Shown here piece after piece: positions 37,619-50,261 of a DNA stretch of 64,000 nucleotides. Every line of letters starts with the position of its first letter. The first letter of the stretch is position 1. The stretch covers positions 558,001-622,000 of the forward strand of contig SRSI01000001.1 of assembly GCA_005656395.1 (NCBI GenBank). Reading direction: 5' to 3'. Origin of the DNA: Strongyloides papillosus (lineage: Eukaryota; Nematoda; Chromadorea; Rhabditida; Strongyloididae). The position numbers and the translations under genes were made by a program. The notes beneath the pieces were generated by a model. The model was not told where the DNA came from. It did no database searches and saw nothing but the letters and a program-made list of their open reading frames with translations.

Positions 37619-40600
37619 ATGAAAGAGGGTAAAAGTACCTCTGATGGAAGGGATTCTCCGGAACCCGTTCAGTTGGCATCTGAAATCAATGAAAATGGTG
37701 TTCACACATTATGTGTTGGTGTAACTGATCGCCCAGCCATCTCACCAAATCACTCACCAAAAGTACCATTAAAAGAAACATTAAGCAATGCTTCAAGTAC
37801 CTTTCCACTACCACCAAGTCATATAAGTGTCACAGCAAAAAATGCAGCAAATAAATTATCATCAGCTGCCTCTCAAGATCCCCGAAGAAGGGTAACTGGT
37901 GGTAGAATTTTCCCTGAAAGAAGGAGAGGATCCCTCCTCGTTGGTCAGAGATCTTTAGATTTAATGGCTGAAAAAGGAAACTTAGAAGGTAATCAACGTT
38001 TTGTTAAATTTATCATAAAACAATACAAATCATGGGGTTATTATGTTGCTGAGTATGACTGGCAGATGGTTGTTGTATGTATCATAATTTCACTTCTAGG
38101 AATGCTAAAAATTTTCTTAACACCACAATTAAATGATATTACTGGTTACAGTCCCTATGGTGCAAGGGGACGCCTGGAATATTCTACATATCAAGAATTT
38201 TTTTCACATGATGGTTTATCTATAGCAACATATTTATATATTGAAGCTAAAGATAAGGGTACAATGTTAAGGAAAGATCTTTTAAAAGAGGCTGTTGATG
38301 TAAGTTTTTTACTCTCTTCCACTTTAACCTTTTATCAAATTAAAAATAAAAAAAATAAGTAAATTTTATAATAACAATTGATTTTTTCTAAAAATAAATA
38401 TATAAAGTGTTACACAAATAATAATCAAATTAAAATTCTAGATTTTGGACATAACATCAGGAAATATAACAATGTACAATTCAGTATCTAATAAGACATA
38501 TTCCTTTAACGAGTTTTGTGATTCGTTTTGTAATATCAATGAACCTGTTAGACATTTTTATAATGGTTTCATGATCCAAAGTGAGGCTGTATCTAGTGGG
38601 GAACCTTTGAATGATCGTATTAAATTATCATACCCAACATCTGTACTTTTTGGGAGAAAAGTATCATTACAACCATATTTTTTTGGCCTCGAGTACGATA
38701 ATGAGACAACAACTAATGCGGTGATTGATGATGAATCTTCAACAACTACCGATGATATTTTGATGAATAATACTGATACTGAAGATATATTAACAACAAC
38801 AATACCATCAACGGCATCATTAAAAAGTACCACAACAACAAAAAGTTTAAATAAAGAGATAAAATCAGATGGTGATAAAAATAGAGGAAAAAGATTTAGT
38901 GAGGAGGAGTTAAGAAAGATAACAAATATTAAAAGTCTAAAAATAATTTCATTTCAATTTCGTGCTGCTCACCAAAAAGATTGGATTGATAGTGATGTTA
39001 AGGCATACGAAATGGCTATAGTGAATTATTTTAAAGATATATATAAATCAGATAAACTTATCGTTCATGCATACTCACAATCATACGTTGAAACAGAGAT
39101 GGTTCGTGGTGGTACATCACTTCTTCCATATTTGACTGTTGGTTTCATAATTATGTGTACATGTTCAGTGGTATCTGTAATGATAAGAGCATATTATATG
39201 CATCAATGTAGTCCAGTTAAAGTTATGTTAGCTGTTTGCGCATGTATAACACCATTCATGGCATGTGCCACAGCATTAGCAATACTATTTCTTTGTCAAA
39301 TGAGATTTGCTTCCATTTTATGTGTAATACCATTTTTGGCATTATCCATTGGTGTTGATTCAAGTTACTTAATGATTCATGAATGGCAACGTGTCACAAA
39401 GCATTGTAGAGAAGCACCAAGTAGAAGAAATAGTACAGTATGTTATAGGATGGCTGAGGTATTATCAGAGGTTGGTCCAGCAATTATGATATCAGCATTA
39501 ACAAATATCTTTGCTGATTTAGTTGGATGTTTTACAGGATCACCAGAGATAACATTACTTTGTCTTGGTAACTTAACGACAATGTTTGTTATGTTCATTT
39601 ATCAAATGACATTTTACGCTGGTTTAATGTGCCTTGTTGGAAAATATGAAATTAAGCAAGAACGTGTAGAAAGAACACAAATAGCTAAAGAAAATAGAAG
39701 TCATGGTGTTGTTGGTGGAAGGCATAATACATTAAATAGACAAAATAGTAAATTTTATGAAACAACAAAACACGCTGTTAGTGAATCAATGCAAGCATAT
39801 GTTAATTTTGTAACACATAAAATTGTTGCCGGACTAACAATATTAATATATTTTGTTTTTCTTGCTTTATCTATATGGGGTATAACACAGATAAGGATAA
39901 ATTTATCAACACAAAAATTATTTGCTCTTGATTCACCATTAATTGTACTTGATGATTTAAGAGTAAAATATGTTATACCACATTATATGCAGGCAACTAT
40001 TTTTGTAAATAAACCTGGTAATTTATCAAATGTTAATGAAATGAAAAAAGTTAATCAATTAGTTAGAGATTTTGAAATGTTAAATGGTAGTTGGCAGTCA
40101 ACTGGTACACAATATTTTATGAGAGATTTTATTATATTTGAAAAAAGTTTCGAAGATGAAGTTGAAGATGAATCTGAACCAACAAATTTTGCCATTGATG
40201 GAATCTCACAACCATCAACATCAATGAATGATCAGGAGTATGCTAAATTTTATAAAGAAGAGGACTTACCAACATTTATTAGATGGCCAGAATATGATTT
40301 TTGGAGTGGTTTCATAAAACTTAATAATAATACAAAAACTAATCATACAGGATTGGAGAAATTTTTCTTTACAACATCATTCCATGGTGAGGAAAATTCA
40401 ATATGGGTTGTTAGAGGTGAAACATTACGATCATGGAGAAATGTTGTTGATAAGTATAAAGATATTGATGCTCATGTCTTCCATGAAGATGGTGTATTCT
40501 TAGATTTGATACACAATATGCCAACCGATACCTGGCAGTCAGTTGTCGGTACAATGGTTTGTATGAGTTTTGTTTGTTTTATATTCTTAAATTCTTTCTT

Positions 40601-41175
40601 CACTGTTTTTATGTCATCATCCTGTGTTTTATCTATCTCTGTTGGTATTCTTGGAATATTATCATGGTGGAATATTGATCTTGATCCTATAACTATGGCT
40701 GCTATGATTATATCAATTGGTTTTAGTGTTGATATCCCAGCACATGTATCATATCATTATTATCAAGCATGTCAACAGGAGGGTGAAGATTCTACACCCG
40801 AAGTTAGATTGGCAAATTGTCTTGGTAGTGTTGCTTTTCCAGCAATTCAAGCTGGTATCTCAACATCATTCTGTGTTATGAGTTTAATATTCCCTAAACT
40901 TTATATGGCTGAGGTATGTATTATATCAATTTTTATTTTTTATTTATTATTTATAGGTTTTTGTAAAAACAATGATTATAACTGTAGTATTATGTAATTT
41001 ACATGGTCTTGTATTTTTACCAGCCTTCTTAACAGTCTTCGATAGAATAATAAGTTCATTAAAAGTTATGAAAAAGAAACAGCAAATAGGAGGTGGTGAT
41101 AAGGAGGTCTCTGAAATGAAATGGCATCCTAAAACAATGGAAGGTGGTAATAAAGGAAAAATATCGAATAAATAA
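37619..41175 (+). CDS. patched-related (PTR/PTCHD) transmembrane protein
   Basis: This is a member of the RND/sterol-sensing-domain membrane proteins, likely at the apical membrane of epithelia and involved in sterol or lipid handling or cuticle formation. Exons are 37619-38299, 38442-40913 and 40957-41175, all in phase 0, with introns of 142 and 43 nt; the product is 1123 aa. A TTAACAG acceptor two bases upstream of the ATG supports the start. A long polar N-terminus precedes TM1 (MVVVCIIISLLGML). The first extracellular loop has an unusual Thr/Ser/Asp-rich insert. The sterol-sensing region includes FIIMCTCSVVSVMI and the family signature GVDSSYLMIHEW. The second RND half ends with SIGFSVDIPAHVSYHYY and HGLVFLPAFL. 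Which C. elegans ptr gene it matches cannot be decided by eye. Confidence 0.93.
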
Positions 41176-41582
41176 GCTGATTGATCCTTTTTTTATTATT
41201 GTAAATATCAACCAATTAATATTGCCATAGATTGTTTTTTGTTTGTATATCATTAAAAAAAGATGGAGAAAAAAGGAGATAAGAGGGGATTGGGGAAAGG
41301 ATAATGATGAATAAATTGAATTCAATATTTGTATATATAAAAAATTTATATAATATTATTATATTAGTATTTTTCTATCATTGTATATAAAAAAAGTTTT
41401 TATATATGTATAGTTATATTTAAAATAAAAATTAGTTTAATTAATAATAATGTGAATGTCACAGAACTTTTTTCTAACAATTAATATTTTCACTATTCAT
41501 TAATGTATTAATACACTAATAAATATAATGACAAAATATTTAAATGATAGTAAACAAAAGTAATAAAATTTAGATTTATCAT
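41176..41582. other. convergent 3' intergenic region
   Basis: This is AT-rich spacer between the end of the patched-related gene (+) and the end of the small secreted protein gene (-). I see nothing else in it. Confidence 0.5.
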
Positions 41583-42096
41583 TTAGACATGCTTAAGGAA
41601 GTTTGAAATTTCAGTGAAAGCATCTTTATTTTCTGGTTTCTTAACAAGTTCCGTGATTTTCTTCCTTTGTTCTTCTTCACTATCATCGGATTCTTTGATA
41701 CCTTTAACTTTCTCCAAAAGAGCAATTGCTTTGTCAGAGAGTGTTTTTGGAGGCTCATCTGGAACTGAACCTGGAGCTGAAGCAGCTTTTCTATCATGGT
41801 GTTCCTTCAACTTATCCTTAAAAAATATTTAAATATTATTTTTTATCTAGATATTAATCTCTTACTTGGACTTCTTGTGGTTCAGCCTTAAATAATTTTA
41901 AGGCATGTTTTATAAGAAAATATCCTGGACCAAGTTGAGCTGCTAAAGCAACTTTAATAAGACTAGTAACACCAGTTTTTGTAAGGGATGCCATCATGTC
42001 TAAAGCAAAATCAGAAGGTTGAGATTGATCCCCCTCATTACAATAAATGGCACTGAAAAAGACGATGGTACAGAAGGCGATGAATATCAATCTCAT
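41583..42096 (-). CDS. small secreted helical protein
   Basis: The function is unknown. Exons on the minus strand are 42096-41866 and 41816-41583, joined in phase 0 across a 49-nt intron; the product is 154 aa. I start at 42096 because MRLIFIAFCTIVFFSAIYC is a textbook signal peptide; an upstream ATG in the same frame lacks such a feature. The mature part has a small hydrophobic region (SLIKVALAAQLGPGYFLIKHAL) and a charged second half with helices such as KAIALLEKVKGIK and ELVKK. It has a single cysteine at the end of the signal peptide. Small secreted helical proteins are common in parasitic nematodes, but no named family is evident. A decayed, related frame lies just upstream. Confidence 0.75.
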
Positions 42097-43552
42097 TTTT
42101 AATTGATTTGTTTTATAATGAAAAAGTTTGTCGTTTATATACAATATTTTTAATGATAAAAATGTTGTGAAAATATTTAAATTGACCAAGTCAAATAAAC
42201 AATGGTCTATATTTAATAAAACAAATTATATTTTATAAATATTTAACATGATAAGTTGTTAATATTAGCCGTTTTTTTATAATTTTGTCAAATAAACAAA
42301 ATATTATGGAAGCAGAAACTTATTGATTTGTTACAACATCATAATGGATAGAAAAAATTTCAAGAAGGTTGAATAATATTCCTTTACTGGTCAATTATTA
42401 TTACATATTAAGCCAACAACTTTAAACTTTCTTCAATCCCTTTTATTATCTTATCTTGCTTGACATCGATGTAAATTTCATTTTTTTCCATAAAATTTTC
42501 CTTCCCTAATTTTAAATCCTTCATTTATTTCTTCAATGCTTCAATTATTCTAACAGCCTTAGGCAAAAAGTATTACCTCCTTAAAGTTCATTTTACTTCC
42601 GTAACTAATTGGAAACTTATTTGTTTTTAAAATTACTGTTTCGAACCATCGTATACAAAATTAAGTTTTTACATAAATAACCTCATTAAAACAACAAAAA
42701 ACATTAAATTGCATATAAATTTATCTTAAAGAAGTGAAAAAAATTCTACCAAAGGTACCATTAAATGAAAAAAACCAATTTCAAAACACATAAACATAAA
42801 GTATTTACCAATATATGAAACACAATTTATAAAATACCATTTCTCCTTCTTAGATATACATAGATGAAAATCAAGTTTAAAAAGATTAAAAATATGAAAC
42901 TTTTTCTTGTTGTTACATTTACCAACACATAACTTTCTCTTCTTGATTTTATCATATCAACACATTTATAACTTACAATATTTAACTTTCATTATAATAA
43001 ATTAAAATTACTTTTAATTAGGGAAAAAGATATAATATTGTTAGATTATATCTTAAGTTTACCTATAAAAAATTATTTTCACTGGAATTAGCTGTAAAAT
43101 TAGATAGTAGAAGTATTATATTGTTAGTGGTAATTATAATTAGGAGAATGTCGTAAATTTAGTATGCGTGTTTTTTTTCCTTCACTAATTAATATATTTC
43201 TAATCTCTCCTAATTTATAATGGATATTATTTGAAGGTAATCATATATTAATCTTTTGTAAAATTACTTTCATCTTTTTACTATTTAAATTTTTAAATAA
43301 AGGGAGAAAACAACTCAATCAAAAAAGGAGAAGAAACTTCTACTGATTAAGTTAATTTATTTTGATTTAAAAAGTTAGAATAAAAGAGAAAGCATTTTTA
43401 CAAGGTTATATTTTTATTAAAGTCTATAGTTTTAATTTAACATTTAATCAACAAAATATTTTGTCTTGACTTATAATTAAATTGAATTTTTAATTAAATC
43501 ACCTTTTTTATTTAATTATAGCCATTATTGTAACAACGTTTTTTTTGTAGAT
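42097..43552. other. intergenic region
   Basis: This AT-rich spacer separates the starts of two divergent genes. It includes a decayed paralogue at 42408-42560 (listed separately). The end carries TTTTTTGTAG (ending 43550), a likely trans-splice acceptor two bases before the carboxypeptidase start. Confidence 0.55.
42408..42560 (-). pseudogene. decayed tandem paralogue of the small secreted protein
   Basis: One minus-strand frame reads KAVRIIEALKK, a TAA, then a 38-residue charged helical stretch ending ESLKLLA and TAA. It resembles exon 2 of the neighbouring secreted protein: KAIALLEKVK there aligns with KAVRIIEALK here, and both end in a Glu/Lys helix with a final LK. It has one internal stop and no recognisable signal-peptide exon, so it looks like a dead tandem duplicate. 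The similarity is weak and needs an alignment test. Confidence 0.4.
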
Positions 43553-46308
43553 ATGTTGATTACAAAAAGATATCTTTATATAGTTATTTTTGGTATCTTA
43601 ACATACTTCTCAACAGGGAATGAAGTATCAACGGAGGAAGATAATATTACTGTAAAATACAATTCATCATGGATTGAAGATTCATTAATTACCGGTAAAA
43701 AATATGTAGTCATCAGAGCTATCCCTGAAACTCAGGAGCAATTAAATTTCCTTCTAATATTATATCGTGATCATTCCAAAGGAATAAAGGTAAATATTTT
43801 TTGACCTGATAAATCTAATTTTTTTATCTTCTCTCCTATTATAGATGGATTTTTGGAAAAAACCAACATCAATTTTTTCATCTGTTGACATTATGATAAT
43901 AGACAATGATCATAAAACATTTAGTGATACCCTAAATCAAGAAGGAATCTCAAATTATGTTATTGTTGATGATGTACAAAGGTTTGTTTACTAAAACGAT
44001 GTTTTTATTTATGTATTTTTAAAAATAATGTAATTAACCTTTTTATTTTTTTTTAAGATTAATTGAAGAGAGAGAAGCTTCAAGTAGGAGGAATCAAAAA
44101 CTTTTTGAGAGTAGTCATCGTTATGATGATTCAAGTAATATTACAGCTGATGAAAGGTATAATTTTCACTCTTACTCTTCTTATCCCAAAATGCAAAGGT
44201 GGATGAAGAGTATAACTTTGAAGTATCCACATATTGCAAAGTACATAACTATTGGAAAGACACATGAAGGAAGGAATATTGATGGTCTTGAAGTAATATT
44301 TTTTTTTATAATTATTTTATACTTCATTTTTTAAGATTGGTGGAAACGATAGGAGGAAAAGAATATTTTGGATTGATGGTGGTATCCATGCCCGTGAATG
44401 GGCATCCCCTCATACAGCATTATATTTTATTCACCAACTAACTTCAAGATATGGAAATGATAGAAATATAACAAATTATGTTGATAAAATAACATGGATC
44501 ATCATACCATCCCTAAATCCTGATGGTTATGAATTTTCTCGTTCATACTTCTCACCTTCCATAAGATTATGGAGAAAAAATAGAAGTCCACCAAAATGTT
44601 TCATTGATGAATGGGGTAGAAAAAGATGCTGTAGGGGTGTTGATTTAAATAGAAACTTCGATTTTCATTTTAAAGGTAAATACTTAATAATGATTGATTA
44701 TATAGATAATCTATTTATTTATTTATTTTATTATAGAGACAGGTTCAAGTGATGACCCATGTTCAGAGATTTACCAAGGAGAGGCACCATTTTCAGAACC
44801 AGAATCTGCGTAAGTATACTACTGATTTTAAAGATTAATAATAATGTAAATAGAGGAAGTAATAATTATTTATTATTGTATAATAACTCATTAATATTAA
44901 TAGTATTTATCTTAAGATTATGACATGTTTTATTTTTAGTGCTGTTCGTAATACGATTTTCTCACAACAATATTATGGTAGATTTGATGGTTTTGTTACC
45001 CTTCATACATACTCACAAATATGGATCCATCCATATGGACATAAAAAAGATTCATATCCTGGTGATATAAATGATCTCTATAATGTTGGTAAAAAAGCAA
45101 CTGAAGCATTAAAAAAAGTATATGGTACTGAGTATGTTGTTGGAAGTGGTGCAGATACTTTATATCCAGCTTCTGGTGGCTCAGAGGATTGGGCAAAATT
45201 AAAAGCAAAAATAAAATTTGTTTACCTTCTTGAGTTAAGACCCGATGAACATAGTATGTTATTATATTTTATTATATTAAATATTCTTTTCTAGATTGGG
45301 ATGGTTTCATATTAAAAGAGCGTGAATTAATACCAACAGCTTCAGAAACGTGGGTGGGGATAAAAGTTGTTGCTGATGCTATTATAGATAGGCTTAACGG
45401 TCAATCTTCTAATGGTAAGTAAATGAGAAGAAAAGATAATAAGAAACGAATATATGTACACTTATTGGAAAGTATTAAAAGACAGGAAAAACTAATCACT
45501 TTTTTATCAACAAAAATCACTTATATAAATGAAAAAAAAATATAAAACCAATAAAAATTATAAAAAAGATAACTATTAATAACACATAGACTCATAATCA
45601 CACTTTCACCAAACTTTATTTTAAAGTATTAATTTAGAAAAAAAAAGATTAACACCTTATACAATAGAACTTTAATAAACACATTGTGTATTATTTTAAC
45701 GTTTTTACTACGTTTTTGTTATCATTCTAATTCCATTATGTACGATTTTTCTATACATTTTGTAACCATCTATAAATCTAAATGTATATAACTTTAACAA
45801 AATGCAGAAGAATACAAAAATCCAACCTATAAATCAAATGTTGTCTATTTTATTATTGGAAAATGCACATATAATATGTTACTAAATATCACCAAAAATG
45901 TTTTTCCTTCTCTCCTGTACATATATACATTAATGACAAATAAACGAAGAATGATATCATTACAAAAATTCATAGAAAAATCACTTTACGTCAATTGCAC
46001 ATTTTAATACATTTTTTCCTCCTGATCTTACGTTTAAATATAAGTTACTTTCCTTCATTTTAATAGCTTTCTAAAAAAAATTTTATGGTTATATTTTTAT
46101 TTCATTTATGTAAACATTATCTATTTATATATATATTTTTAATTCTCTAGAACAACAATTACAGTATGAGGATGAAAATAGGAAGCAAAGATCGTGCTAT
46201 GATATAAGATCGGCTTGTAAAAAATGGCTCCAACAAAATGGTGATCTTTGTCGGAGTATACCAGAATTTATGAGAACTCAATGTAGTTATTCATGTCATT
46301 TCTGTTAA
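43553..46308 (+). CDS. secreted M14 zinc carboxypeptidase with C-terminal ShK domain
   Basis: This is a carboxypeptidase A/B-type enzyme that removes C-terminal residues from peptides. It has eight exons: 43553-43789, 43845-43981, 44058-44292, 44336-44675, 44737-44809, 44940-45253, 45295-45414 and 46151-46308, giving 537 aa. A signal peptide (1-22) and an activation propeptide precede the catalytic domain. Zinc ligands are HAREW (His221, Glu224) and LHTYS (His363). DLNRNF provides substrate-binding Asn and Arg, Tyr416 lies in TLYPASG, and Glu439 in YLLELR is the catalytic base. All key residues are present, so it should be active. The last exon encodes a six-cysteine ShK module (CYDIRSACKKW to SYSCHFC), common in nematode secreted enzymes. 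Intron 7 is unusually long (736 nt). A trans-splice acceptor ends two bases before the ATG. Confidence 0.93.
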
Positions 46309-47701
46309 TAATGTATTTATATTTTTTTATATAACTAATCTATTTATGCATATTTTAATATTATTATTTATCATTAATTTTATATATTTTTTTGTTATAT
46401 AAAAAACAAGTTGTGTAATTAAATAGAAAAAATATTAAAATAAGTCTCTATTCGTGTTAATATTATAAAATATAGTTATAAATATTTATTAAATGAGGTA
46501 AATTTTACAAAATAAAAAAAAATAAATAACATGTTTATTGTTATTTGTAGTTTAGGACTAGAGAATAAGAGAGAAACAAAACTATTACAAGAATGAGATA
46601 TATACAATGAGATCAAAAATATAATGTCTGTTCTATTTAGTGTATAAAGAAACAACTTCAAAAGATCAACATTTTATTTATAAGTGTAGAGAAAAGGTAC
46701 CTTTTAACATTTTGTAAAATATATATTTATATATATTAGTACATTCTATCAATTCTTATCTTTAATACCACAAATATCAGAATATTTACATTTTATCACG
46801 TTTACAAAATTTTTATGTACTATAAAATGGTACAAAAATTCTTTAATTTACCATAGATAAACATATTATCAATGAATCATATATTCTATTTTATTATTGT
46901 AATTATTTATTGAATGCTTATTAAATATCATCATTATCTGTCTTTCTTTTTAATCATTATAATAAATTTTTATAATGGTTACTTTTTTATTATATATTCA
47001 TTTTTGCAAATATATTAATATTTATTTGTATAATATTTATTTCTCAAAATAATTATTTAAAAATTTATTAAAATATAATTATTAAAAGGTACACTTTTCT
47101 ATCAACAATCTTAGTAAGAGGAATTCATGAAAGGTACTTTAAGATGGGATTGGCACTATACATTCAACAATATTTATTGCTACTGGATACAAAATATTAT
47201 ATATATAAGTGTAATTGTAATAGCTATCAACCTTTTATAGAACTTATTAAACTTTCTTAATTTCCTCTCTGTAACCCCACAAATTAATATCCATTTTTCA
47301 TTAAATTCTCTTCCTAACACTTCCAATTTTCATCTCATTTTTATTAATTTTCCCATCTAACTTTATCATTCAAACTTATTTTTTCATTAAAATTTGAACA
47401 TGTCATATATATTTTTAGGCAATATTAATATTTCCTTTCCCTTAATAATGTAGATTTGTATATTTATATAAAATAACGTCAATGTATATCGTTTCGACTT
47501 TTTTTTAATAACACACTTTAGATATATGAATGTATAATTTTTTTTTCGTTAATAAATTTTTTTATTTCATCAAAAAATGATATATATATCTAAATTTTCA
47601 GGTTTCTGTGTGTATATCTTTGTGAATATTTGTTTTTTTCTTTTATTATTTTTAATATATAGTAGATACTATATATTATATTTATATATATAAATCATAT
47701 A
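46309..47701. other. intergenic region
   Basis: This is AT-rich spacer of about 1.4 kb between two plus-strand genes. No gene, hairpin or motif stood out apart from TA-rich tracts. Confidence 0.55.
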
Positions 47702-48658
47702 ATGACAAAAAAAATAGAAGACATGTCTGAGAAACCATTATTTTTATCTTTAAATGGAAGATATTATGATGTAAGAAAATTTGCCGCTAAACACCCAGGA
47801 GGAGTTAAAGTTCTTGAAAAGTTAGCTGGTAGTGAGATTGATAGATACATGAGAGGGCAGGATAAAATATTAGGTGTTAAGCATGAACATTCGCAAGCTG
47901 CTTATAATATGTTAGAACAATACTCTGTTGATAAAGAACAAGAAAAAGATCCATATCTTGAGAAAGGTAAAGCTATATTAGCGGATATTGGTAACCTTGG
48001 TGAGGATTATCTAAAATGGATACATCAACCATATGATGGGACATTAAGATTATTTAAAAGCGATTTTTTGGAGCGTTTAACGAGAACACCATGGTATGTT
48101 GTTCCATTGGTATGGATGCCAGTTGTATTGTTTTTTGGAATCCAAGGAATATATTTAATGACAACAAAATATGGTCAAACACTAGGTTTAACATTTTCAA
48201 TAATATTATTTATTCTTGGTGCTTTATCATGGACACTCCTTGAATACGTCCTCCATAGACATGTTTTCCATTGGGAACCAAATCTTAAAAGTCCAAATCA
48301 AATATTGTTCCATTTCCTGGCGCATGGTCTCCACCACAAAACACCCTTTGATGGAGATCGTTTAGTTTTTCCCCCCACTCCAGCACTCTTTATAGTTGGT
48401 TTCTTTTATTTCCTCTATACGAGTATTCTTCCATGGGATGTTTTTTGTTGCTTTGGTGCAGCCAAACTTTGTGCCTACATCGGATATGATGTCACCCACT
48501 ATTGGCTTCATCATGCACAATTTAAACCAAAAACTCTGGCACACTATAGAAAAGTTTACCATCATAATCATCATTTTAAAGACTTTGATACTGGTTTTGG
48601 TATAACAACGAATCTATGGGATTATGTTTTTGATACCGTTGGTTCTGGACCTTTATAG
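47702..48658 (+). CDS. fath-1: fatty acid 2-hydroxylase (FA2H)
   Basis: The enzyme adds the 2-hydroxyl group to fatty acids used in sphingolipids, in the ER membrane. It is an intronless gene of 318 aa, close to the family's usual length. The N-terminal cytochrome b5 domain has HPGG at 31-34, and His63 in HSQAAY is the expected second haem ligand. The C-terminal hydroxylase domain has the di-iron histidine clusters: HRHVFH (185-190), HGLHH (208-212), HYWLHH (266-271), and HYRKVYHHNHH (281-291). Hydrophobic segments at about 132-153, 161-180 and 226-245 fit membrane helices. A polyadenylation signal AATAAA lies near 48828. The symbol follows the C. elegans gene. Confidence 0.94.
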   Translation: MTKKIEDMSEKPLFLSLNGRYYDVRKFAAKHPGGVKVLEKLAGSEIDRYMRGQDKILGVKHEHSQAAYNMLEQYSVDKEQEKDPYLEKGKAILADIGNLGEDYLKWIHQPYDGTLRLFKSDFLERLTRTPWYVVPLVWMPVVLFFGIQGIYLMTTKYGQTLGLTFSIILFILGALSWTLLEYVLHRHVFHWEPNLKSPNQILFHFLAHGLHHKTPFDGDRLVFPPTPALFIVGFFYFLYTSILPWDVFCCFGAAKLCAYIGYDVTHYWLHHAQFKPKTLAHYRKVYHHNHHFKDFDTGFGITTNLWDYVFDTVGSGPL

Positions 48659-49854
48659 AGAAAAATTCTTATACTTCTATAGTTTTATTAACTTTATATG
48701 TACCAAAAGGAAGAGATAGTCTTTTTTTTTGCCATTGCATTTTATATTAAATATTTATTAAAAAATATATGTTTTATTTTGTATAAGTTGTAAATATTAA
48801 TATGCCATTAAACGTAATATTTCAATTAATAAAAAAAAAGTTTCGTTTTATCTTTTTTATATCTCAATGCCTTCATTTTAAGTACAATTTGTTAACGATA
48901 TAATATAATAATATTATAAAGACCAAAAATTAGTTAAAAGAGGTTAAAAGAAGTGCAAATGTAAAAGAGGAATATTAATAATAACTTAATTTTGAGGGAA
49001 AAAAAAGTATATTGGGTAGTTAAATGATAATATCTCTTCTCTCTCTTTCATTTGACGTCAACTCTTTTTTGCCTATTTTTTATTTCATTTTTTTTTCCTT
49101 CAAAACAAAAAGAATGTGAAATAATCCTAATCTCCTCAATTCCATGTATACATATAAGATATAAATACATAAAATTATAGTGTGTAAAAGATAAATGTTA
49201 AGAGGGATATCGAAGGCAAATGTTTGCCATTTATCTATCCAGGTATTAACAAAATGAAAAAGGTCAAAAAAATAAAATTTCTATGATATGAGGAAAGGAA
49301 TATTAATAAATATAAGATAATACAAAGGATAAACTACACCAATGGGGAAGAGATTATTTTTTTAAAAGTTGTTTATCACAAAGTAGGATACCATTAAAAA
49401 GCGATTAATCGTTGAGGTATAAAAAAAATGTTTTACATGTGTGTTGTGTGTTTTGTTACCATATATTTTATGAGTGAAAATACTTTAAGTTGCTATACTG
49501 CTTGCCTTTGGGAGAAGGAATGATGAAATTTTTTTTGAAAAATAAGAGTGTATATTATAATTTTTCACAGATGTGTACTTTTTTTTACCAATTACAACTT
49601 GATATTTTATTGGTAGTTGAAGAAGATGACTGATAAATCAAAGTTTAAAAATATGAAAAAGTTAACGTAGTTGTAGGGAAATGTTAAAGCTGCTTGCGTA
49701 TCTTTAAACGACTGTTTGATCTGATTTAAAAACATTGGAAGGTTATGTATAGTATTTTAGTTAAAATTTCACTCCTTCTGATTACAACTAGGATTGAATT
49801 TGTATTATATTGATCTGATAAATTCCCACTTTTTTTCCAATAACTCATTAAAAT
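48659..49854. other. intergenic region upstream of NOP10
   Basis: This holds the FA2H 3' UTR and the NOP10 upstream region. A perfect CRE-type palindrome TGACGTCA lies at 49053-49060. GGCAAATGTTTGCC, a 14-bp palindrome-like site, lies at about 49216-49229. No gene is seen. Confidence 0.55.
49053..49060. promoter_or_regulatory. CRE-like palindrome TGACGTCA
   Basis: This is a perfect match to the bZIP (CREB/ATF) consensus in a very AT-rich setting, about 0.8 kb upstream of NOP10 and 0.4 kb downstream of FA2H. Function is not shown by sequence alone. Confidence 0.3.
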
Positions 49855-50092
49855 ATGTATCTCAAATTTTATCTTGACGATGAGGGCAAACGTGTTTACA
49901 CTTTAAAGGTATGTCACTTATAAGCTGAATCTTAACATAATTTGTTTTCAGAAGCACTCTCCTGAAGGGAAACTCACTTTATCTGCTCACCCAGCTAAGT
50001 TTTCACCAGAAGATAAATTTTCAAAATATAGAATTTTGACCAAAAAACGTTTTGGATTACTTCCCTGCAAAGCTCTTAAGGAAAGCTGTTAA
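49855..50092 (+). CDS. nola-3: NOP10, H/ACA ribonucleoprotein subunit
   Basis: NOP10 is a small core protein of H/ACA snoRNPs, which guide pseudouridylation of rRNA and snRNA in the nucleolus. Exons are 49855-49908 and 49952-50092, phase 0, with a 43-nt intron. The 64-aa product equals the human length. It starts MYLKFYLDDEGKRVYTLKK and contains the hallmark SAHPAKFSPEDKFSKYR followed by KKRFGLLP, so the family assignment is secure. It is too short for routine gene finding. A small one-TM gene follows 169 nt downstream on the same strand, with no clear acceptor between them. Confidence 0.95.
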
Positions 50093-50261
50093 AAAGAGTG
50101 TTATAGAAAAATATCTCTTAACTAACACTCTTTATCATTTGTAAAACTCTTACTTTTTTACTTGTTATTGTTATTCAATTGTTAAATTTTTTTTATAAAT
50201 ATTTTTTGTTTTTTTCAAACAATATATCATCGTCATTGTAATCTACCCTTCTTTGGACAAA

